Of a stretch of 64,000 nucleotides of DNA, positions 60,361 through 64,000 are shown in pieces. The notes beneath the pieces were generated by a model. That model did no database searches, was not told the origin of the DNA, and saw only the letters and a program-made list of their open reading frames with translations. Each line of letters starts with the position of its first letter. The stretch's first letter is position 1. Source of the stretch: JAOPZW01 sp963788935. GTDB taxonomy: Bacteria; Actinomycetota; Thermoleophilia; Solirubrobacterales; Solirubrobacteraceae. Position numbers and translations under genes: made by a program. The stretch lies in assembly GCA_963788935.1 (NCBI GenBank), contig CAWBIM010000006.1, forward strand, positions 558,001-622,000, written 5' to 3'.

Positions 60361-60400
60361 TCACCCAGGTGAACGCGTCCACGAGGGGTGACGCGTCACC
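60361..60400. promoter_or_regulatory. Cluster of palindromic operator-like sites
   Basis: TCACC-CA-GGTGA (60361-60372), then GGTGAACGCGTCCAC (60368-60382) and the perfect palindrome GGTGACGCGTCACC (60387-60400) follow one another, with ACGCGT cores 18 bases apart. They lie between the LuxR gene and the hydrolase gene and would bind a dimeric repressor or activator cooperatively. Confidence 0.5.
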
Positions 60401-60426
60401 TACCCGGCCGTGAGGCTTTCGTGCCG

Positions 60427-61480
60427 ATGACGCCCGACGGTGCCACCCGGAGGTACGAGCTCGTCGTCCGGGGCGAGATCGGCGACCACTTCGCGCTCGT
60501 GTTCGACGGGTTCCGCCTGGAGCGGATCGGCGGCGACACCGTCCTCGCCGGTCCGGTGGTCGACCAGGCCCACCTGCACGGCGTCATCGGGCGGATCCAC
60601 GAGCTGGGCATCGAGCTCGTGTCCGTCAACCCCCTGCCTCCGCCGACGAAGGGACCGCGCATGACCGCTGCCACGCCCGACACGATCGTCCTCGTCCACG
60701 GCTTCTGGGTGACGCCCCGCAGCTGGGAGGACTGGATCGCCCACTACGAGGCCCGCGGCTTCCGCGTGCTGGCTCCGGCCTATCCCGGCTTCGAGGTCGA
60801 GGTCGAGGCGCTCAACGCCGACCCGGCACCGATCGAGGCCGTGACCGTGCCCGCAGATCCTCGAGCACCTCGAGGCCGTCGTCCGCAGCGTCGAGCGGCC
60901 GCCGGTGATCATCGGCCACTCCGCCGGCGGCGTGTTCACCCAGATCCTCCTCGACCGCGGCCTCGGGGCGGCGGGCGTCGCGATCAACTCGGCCCCGACG
61001 GAGGGCGTGAAGGTGGTCCCGCTGGCACAGGTGCGCGCGACGTTCCCCGTCCTGCGCAACCCGGCCAACCGCCACCGACCCGTCGGCTTCACCTTCGAGC
61101 AGTGGCACTACGCGTTCACCAACACGTTCGACGAGGACGAGTCCCGCCGGCTCTACGAGCGCTACCACATCCCCGCGTCCGGGCCGATCTTCTGGGGCAG
61201 CGCGCTCGCGAACATCCATCCGGGCAAGGACGACACGTGGGTCGACTACACGAACGACGACCGCGCGCCGCTGCTCTTCATCTCCGGCGACGAGGACCAC
61301 CTCATGCCGCCGAAGATCCAGCAGTCCAACGCCAAGCACTACACGTCGGACACGATCACCGAGGTCAAGGAGTTCCCCGGGCCCCACCTGCTGCCCGCCG
61401 CCCCCGGCTGGGAGGACGGTCGCCGACACGCGCCATCGACTGGGCGCTCGCAGCACGCGACCCAGCCGAGCGCCGCGTGA
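60427..61480 (+). pseudogene. Alpha/beta hydrolase fused in frame to a small beta domain, frameshifted
   Basis: The first ~75 residues (YELVVRGEIGDHFALVFDGF, VVDQAHLHGVIGRIHELGIE) are a small domain normally seen as its own gene. In the same frame comes an alpha/beta hydrolase from MTAATPD (60661): DTIVLVHGFWVTPRSWEDW. One extra base near 60850 shifts the frame; then QILEHLEAVV, nucleophile elbow IIGHSAGGVF, Asp in FISGDEDHLMPP. The end near 61410-61440 is also blurred. The stop TGA (61478-61480) overlaps the next GTG. Hydrolase could start at 60661 alone. Substrate unknown. Confidence 0.72.
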
Positions 61481-62274
61481 GGCTGACCCACATCGGCGGG
61501 CCGACGGTCCTCGTCGAGGTCGCCGGTCTCCGCCTGCTCACCGACCCGACGTTCGACCCCGCCGGCGCGCACTACCGCTTCGGCTGGGGGACGTCCTCGG
61601 ACAAGCTCGCGGGCCCGGCGATCGCGGCGGGCGACCTCGGCCGCATCGACGCGGTCCTCCTCACCCACGACCATCACGGCGACAACCTCGACCCGGCCGG
61701 ACGGGCCCTGCTCCCGTCGGCCGGGGCCGTGGTGACGACCGTCTCCGGGGCCGCGCGGCTGGGCGGGAACGCGCGCGGGCTCGAGCCGTGGGCGACGACG
61801 CGGGTCGACGGCCCCGACGGCGGGTCGCTCGAGGTCACGGCGACGCCGTGCCGCCACGGCCCGCGCTTCAGCCGGCCGATCGTCGGCGACGTGATCGGGT
61901 TCGCGCTTCGCGCGCCCGGGGCGGCGCGCGCGGCCCTCTGGATCTCGGGCGACACCGTGCTCTACGACGGCGTGCGCGAGGTCGCGCGGCGGATCACGGT
62001 CGACGTCGCGCTGCTGCACCTGGGCGGCGTCCGGTTTCCCGTCACCGGGCCGCTGCGGTACACGATGACCGGGCACGAGGCGGTCGAGCTGTGCGGAGAG
62101 CTGCGGCCGCGGGTGACGATCCCGGTCCACTACGAGGGCTGGAGGCACTTCCGCGAGGGCCGCGATGCGATCGAGCGCGCGTTCGCGGCGGCGCCGGACG
62201 ACGTCCGCCGCAGCGTGCGGTGGCTGCCGATCGGCACGCCGGTCGAGATCGAGCCGGCCGTGGCGTCAGGCTGA
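61477..62274 (+). CDS. MBL-fold metal-dependent hydrolase (UlaG-like)
   Basis: A 265-residue metallo-beta-lactamase-fold protein. The opening VRLTHIGGPTVLVEVAGLRLLTDP and metal motif LLTHDHHGDNLD, the CRHGPRFSRP, SGDTVLYDGVR and VTIPVHYEGWRHF segments follow the UlaG/YycJ-like order of metal ligands. Such enzymes hydrolyse lactones or phosphoesters; the substrate is unknown. GTG start shares bases with the hydrolase stop (GTGA). Confidence 0.87.
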   Translation: MRLTHIGGPTVLVEVAGLRLLTDPTFDPAGAHYRFGWGTSSDKLAGPAIAAGDLGRIDAVLLTHDHHGDNLDPAGRALLPSAGAVVTTVSGAARLGGNARGLEPWATTRVDGPDGGSLEVTATPCRHGPRFSRPIVGDVIGFALRAPGAARAALWISGDTVLYDGVREVARRITVDVALLHLGGVRFPVTGPLRYTMTGHEAVELCGELRPRVTIPVHYEGWRHFREGRDAIERAFAAAPDDVRRSVRWLPIGTPVEIEPAVASG

Positions 62275-62796
62275 CGGCGACGGCGCGTCCGGCCAGCCGG
62301 GATCCATCTCGAACTCCTCCTCGCCGAGCGCGAGGACGAGCGGCTCGTCCCCGCCGGCGCGCGCCGTGATCGCGAACGGGGCCTCGGGGTCGTTCGTCTC
62401 GAACTGGACCAGCGCGACGTTGCGGCCGCCGAGCAGCTCGGCCACGTCGCGGACCGCGCTCGCGAGGTGCGCGACGCCGCCGGGCGGCGCGGCGATCTCG
62501 CCCGACTCGACGTCGACGTCGAAGCGCGGCAGCTGGCGCACCGCGGGCAGCGCGGGCACGGGCGCGTCGAGCTCGACGGCGTGGGGGAGGAGGACCCTCG
62601 TCCCGCCGACCTCGACCTCGGTGGGGTGCAGGCGCCGGACGTCGACGACCGCTGGGTCGTCGCCGCCCTCGCCCGCGACGACCGCGACCGCGCGGATCGC
62701 GCCCGACCGGTGCAGGAACTCGCGCAGGAGGACGACGACCGCGTCGAGCGGCCCGACGGAGGCGACGACCTCGGGGGCGTCGTTCTCACCGGCCAC
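62266..62796 (-). CDS. Conserved hypothetical protein
   Basis: A 176-residue acidic soluble protein (LDAVVVLLREFLHRSGAIRAV, GGVAHLASAVRDVAELLGGRN, VALVQFETNDPEAPFAITARA). The DAVVVLLREFLHRSGAIRAV...LASAVRDVAELLGG layout hints at a GAF-like alpha/beta sensor fold, but no motif decides it. The GTG at 62796 is preferred because minus-strand TATCCT (62809-62804) lies seven bases upstream. Its 3' end overlaps the MBL gene by nine bases. Confidence 0.6.
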   Translation of the reverse strand: MAGENDAPEVVASVGPLDAVVVLLREFLHRSGAIRAVAVVAGEGGDDPAVVDVRRLHPTEVEVGGTRVLLPHAVELDAPVPALPAVRQLPRFDVDVESGEIAAPPGGVAHLASAVRDVAELLGGRNVALVQFETNDPEAPFAITARAGGDEPLVLALGEEEFEMDPGWPDAPSPSA

Positions 62797-62803
62797 GCGC
62801 GCC

Positions 62804-62809
62804 AGGATA
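62804..62809 (-). promoter_or_regulatory. -10 element of a leaderless promoter
   Basis: TATCCT on the minus strand, seven bases before the GTG at 62796; decides that start. Confidence 0.45.
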
Positions 62810-62834
62810 GGCGGCGGGCGAACCGGAGGCGTCC

Positions 62835-62871
62835 GGGTTTCTCGGCCCGGGTAACGCGGAACCGAGAACCC
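62835..62871 (+). promoter_or_regulatory. Upstream region of csbD-like gene: inverted repeat and GGGTAA box
   Basis: GGGTTTCTCGG (62835-62845) pairs with CCGAGAACCC (62862-62871) apart from one bulged T. Between them GGGTAA (62849-62854) resembles the -10 box of SigB/SigF-type stress promoters, though no well-spaced GTTT -35 is seen. GAGAGGAG follows as ribosome-binding site. Confidence 0.35.
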
Positions 62872-62890
62872 CGAACGAGAGGAGCCCGTC

Positions 62891-63064
62891 ATGGGCGATG
62901 GGACGACCGACGATCTCAAGGGCCGCGCGAAGGAAGCCGCCGGAGACGTCACCGACGACGACGGCCTCAAGCGCGAGGGCAAGGTCGATCGCGCGACCGG
63001 CAAGGCGAAGGACGCCGTCGGCGACGCCGGCGACAAGCTCAAGGACGCCGTCGGCAAGGACTGA
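62891..63064 (+). CDS. CsbD-family stress-response protein
   Basis: A 57-residue, highly charged, probably disordered protein. TDDLKGRAKEAAGDVTDDDG, LKREGKVDRATGKAKDAVGD and KLKDAVGKD are the repeating KGxxKEAxG phrases of CsbD, a general-stress protein of SigB regulons. GAGAGGAG lies eight bases before the ATG. Stands alone between a hypothetical gene and the HtrA gene. Confidence 0.9.
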   Translation: MGDGTTDDLKGRAKEAAGDVTDDDGLKREGKVDRATGKAKDAVGDAGDKLKDAVGKD

Positions 63065-63076
63065 CGCGCGCGGGCG

Positions 63077-64000
63077 TCAGCCCTCGAGCTCGGCGGGGAC
63101 GACCGCGAGCGTCTGCACCGTCCCCGCCCGCACGATCTCGAGCTCGAGCGGGCGCCCGATGCGCTCGGCGGTCATCAGGCTCTGGAGGTCGTCGGCGCCG
63201 CCGAGCGGCGTGCCGTCCAGGCCGACGATGAGGTCCTCGGCGTGCAGGCCGGCCCGCGCGGCCGGCCCGTCCTCGACGACCTCGATGACCTCGAGCCCCT
63301 CGCGCCGCCCGAGCTGCGCCGCGACCCGCGGCGGCAGGGGCCGCGGCCCGACCGCGACGCCGAGCAGCGCGCGGCGCACGCGGCCGTCGCTCATGAGGGC
63401 CGCGACGATGCGGCGCGTCGCGTCGTTGATCGGGACGGCGAGCCCGAGGCCGACGCCGGCCACGGCGGTGTTGATCCCGACAACCTGGCCGCGCCCGTCG
63501 ACGAGCGCGCCGCCCGAGTTGCCCGGGTTGAGCGCGGCGTCGGTCTGCACGACGTTCTCGACCATCCGCTGCGGGCCGCCGCGCCGCCCGACCGGCAGCG
63601 AGCGCCCGAGGGCCGAGACGACCCCGGCGGTGACCGATCCCGCGTAGCCGTGCGGGTTGCCGATCGCCACGACGAGCTGGCCGACCCGCAGGCCGGAGGC
63701 GTCGCCGAGGCGGGCCGGGACGAGGTCGCGGGCGTCGGCGCGCAGGACGGCGAGGTCCGAGAGCGGGTCGCGCCCGACGACCGAGAACCGCAGGTCGCGG
63801 CCGTCGACGAGCGACGAGCCGCCGCCGCGGGCGCCCTCGACGACGTGGGCGGAGGTGAGGAGGTAGCCGTCCGGGGCGATCACGACGGCGCTGCCGCCGC
63901 CGATCGCGGCGCGCCCGCCGCGCACGCGGCGCGTGACGCGCAGGTTGGCGACGCTCGGGGCGAGGTCGCGGGCGACGGTCGTGACGACGCGCGAGTACGC
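63077..64000 (-). CDS. HtrA/DegP-type serine protease with PDZ domain, 5' end outside window
   Basis: A trypsin-like protease whose catalytic triad is His in LTSAHVV, Asp in SDLAVLR and Ser in NPGNSGGAL, followed by a PDZ domain (GLEVIEVVEDGPAARAGLHA, EDLIVGLDGTPLGGADDLQ). Such enzymes act outside the membrane in protein quality control. The frame is open through the last base of the window (VTTVARDLAPSVANLRVTRR... upstream of the GTG at 63925), so the N-terminus, with any signal or membrane anchor, is missing. Confidence 0.92.
   Translation of the reverse strand, partial: AYSRVVTTVARDLAPSVANLRVTRRVRGGRAAIGGGSAVVIAPDGYLLTSAHVVEGARGGGSSLVDGRDLRFSVVGRDPLSDLAVLRADARDLVPARLGDASGLRVGQLVVAIGNPHGYAGSVTAGVVSALGRSLPVGRRGGPQRMVENVVQTDAALNPGNSGGALVDGRGQVVGINTAVAGVGLGLAVPINDATRRIVAALMSDGRVRRALLGVAVGPRPLPPRVAAQLGRREGLEVIEVVEDGPAARAGLHAEDLIVGLDGTPLGGADDLQSLMTAERIGRPLELEIVRAGTVQTLAVVPAELEG

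Noticed and set aside
60388..60426. GTG at 60388 as the start of the hydrolase fusion
   Set aside because: It lies inside the perfect palindrome 60387-60400, so the ATG at 60427 is preferred.

Overview
The window reads as a very GC-rich, densely packed actinobacterial chromosome. GC-rich third codon positions, many GTG starts, 4-base ATGA/GTGA gene overlaps, an actinobacterial-type SOS box and frequent -10 hexamers lying 6-9 bases before start codons (leaderless mRNAs) all fit Actinomycetota. The gene mix (propane-type monooxygenase, encapsulated ferritin, xylose uptake, many VOC, cupin and SAM-methyltransferase genes) makes a Thermoleophilia/Solirubrobacterales-like host plausible, but that placement is inference. 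No tRNA, rRNA, CRISPR array, insertion sequence or phage gene was seen.

Layout. 0-10 kb: a membrane GGDEF diguanylate cyclase entering from the left edge, a VOC/flavin-monooxygenase pair, small VOC, cupin, AhpD-like and lipocalin-like genes, a MetX-like alpha/beta hydrolase, and a two-gene encapsulin operon (8119-9365) with an EncFtn cargo carrying a C-terminal targeting peptide. 10-23.3 kb: an aldehyde dehydrogenase divergent from a GAF-winged-helix regulator, an IclR regulator, then the operon prmA-prmB-prmC-prmD-amidohydrolase-MIP18 protein-Zn alcohol dehydrogenase-GroEL homologue, a complete propane 2-monooxygenase (SDIMO) module. The chaperonin lacks the Asp needed for ATP hydrolysis in GroEL. 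23-42 kb: a DUF559 gene, secreted proteins, an SDR, a HelD-like helicase, DNA polymerase IV with a methyltransferase behind a LexA box, a TetR/methyltransferase pair around a palindromic operator, a DHA2 drug exporter with a C-terminal winged helix, MscS, DUF427, a class III cyclase, an M1 peptidase lipoprotein, a nicotinamidase and others.

42.4-53.2 kb: a pentose (probably D-xylose) locus on the plus strand: ROK repressor, sugar-binding lipoprotein, ABC ATPase, permease, Gfo/Idh oxidoreductase, isomerase-family TIM barrel, xylulokinase, then DeoR regulator, MFS transporter and HAD phosphatase. 53-64 kb: TMEM175-like channel, SnoaL-like protein, PLP dehydratase with LysR, MFS, a large LuxR-family (LAL) regulator, alpha/beta hydrolase, MBL-fold hydrolase, a CsbD stress protein not longer than 57 residues, and an HtrA protease leaving at the right edge.

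Quality note. At least eleven single-base frame changes interrupt otherwise intact proteins (near 4.02, 6.05, 23.97, 40.26, 40.45, 40.57, 52.37, 59.21, 59.68, 60.15 and 60.85 kb). They cluster at 40 and 59-61 kb and spare the prm and most of the xylose operon. This pattern looks more like residual sequencing indels than decay; I list the genes as frameshifted.
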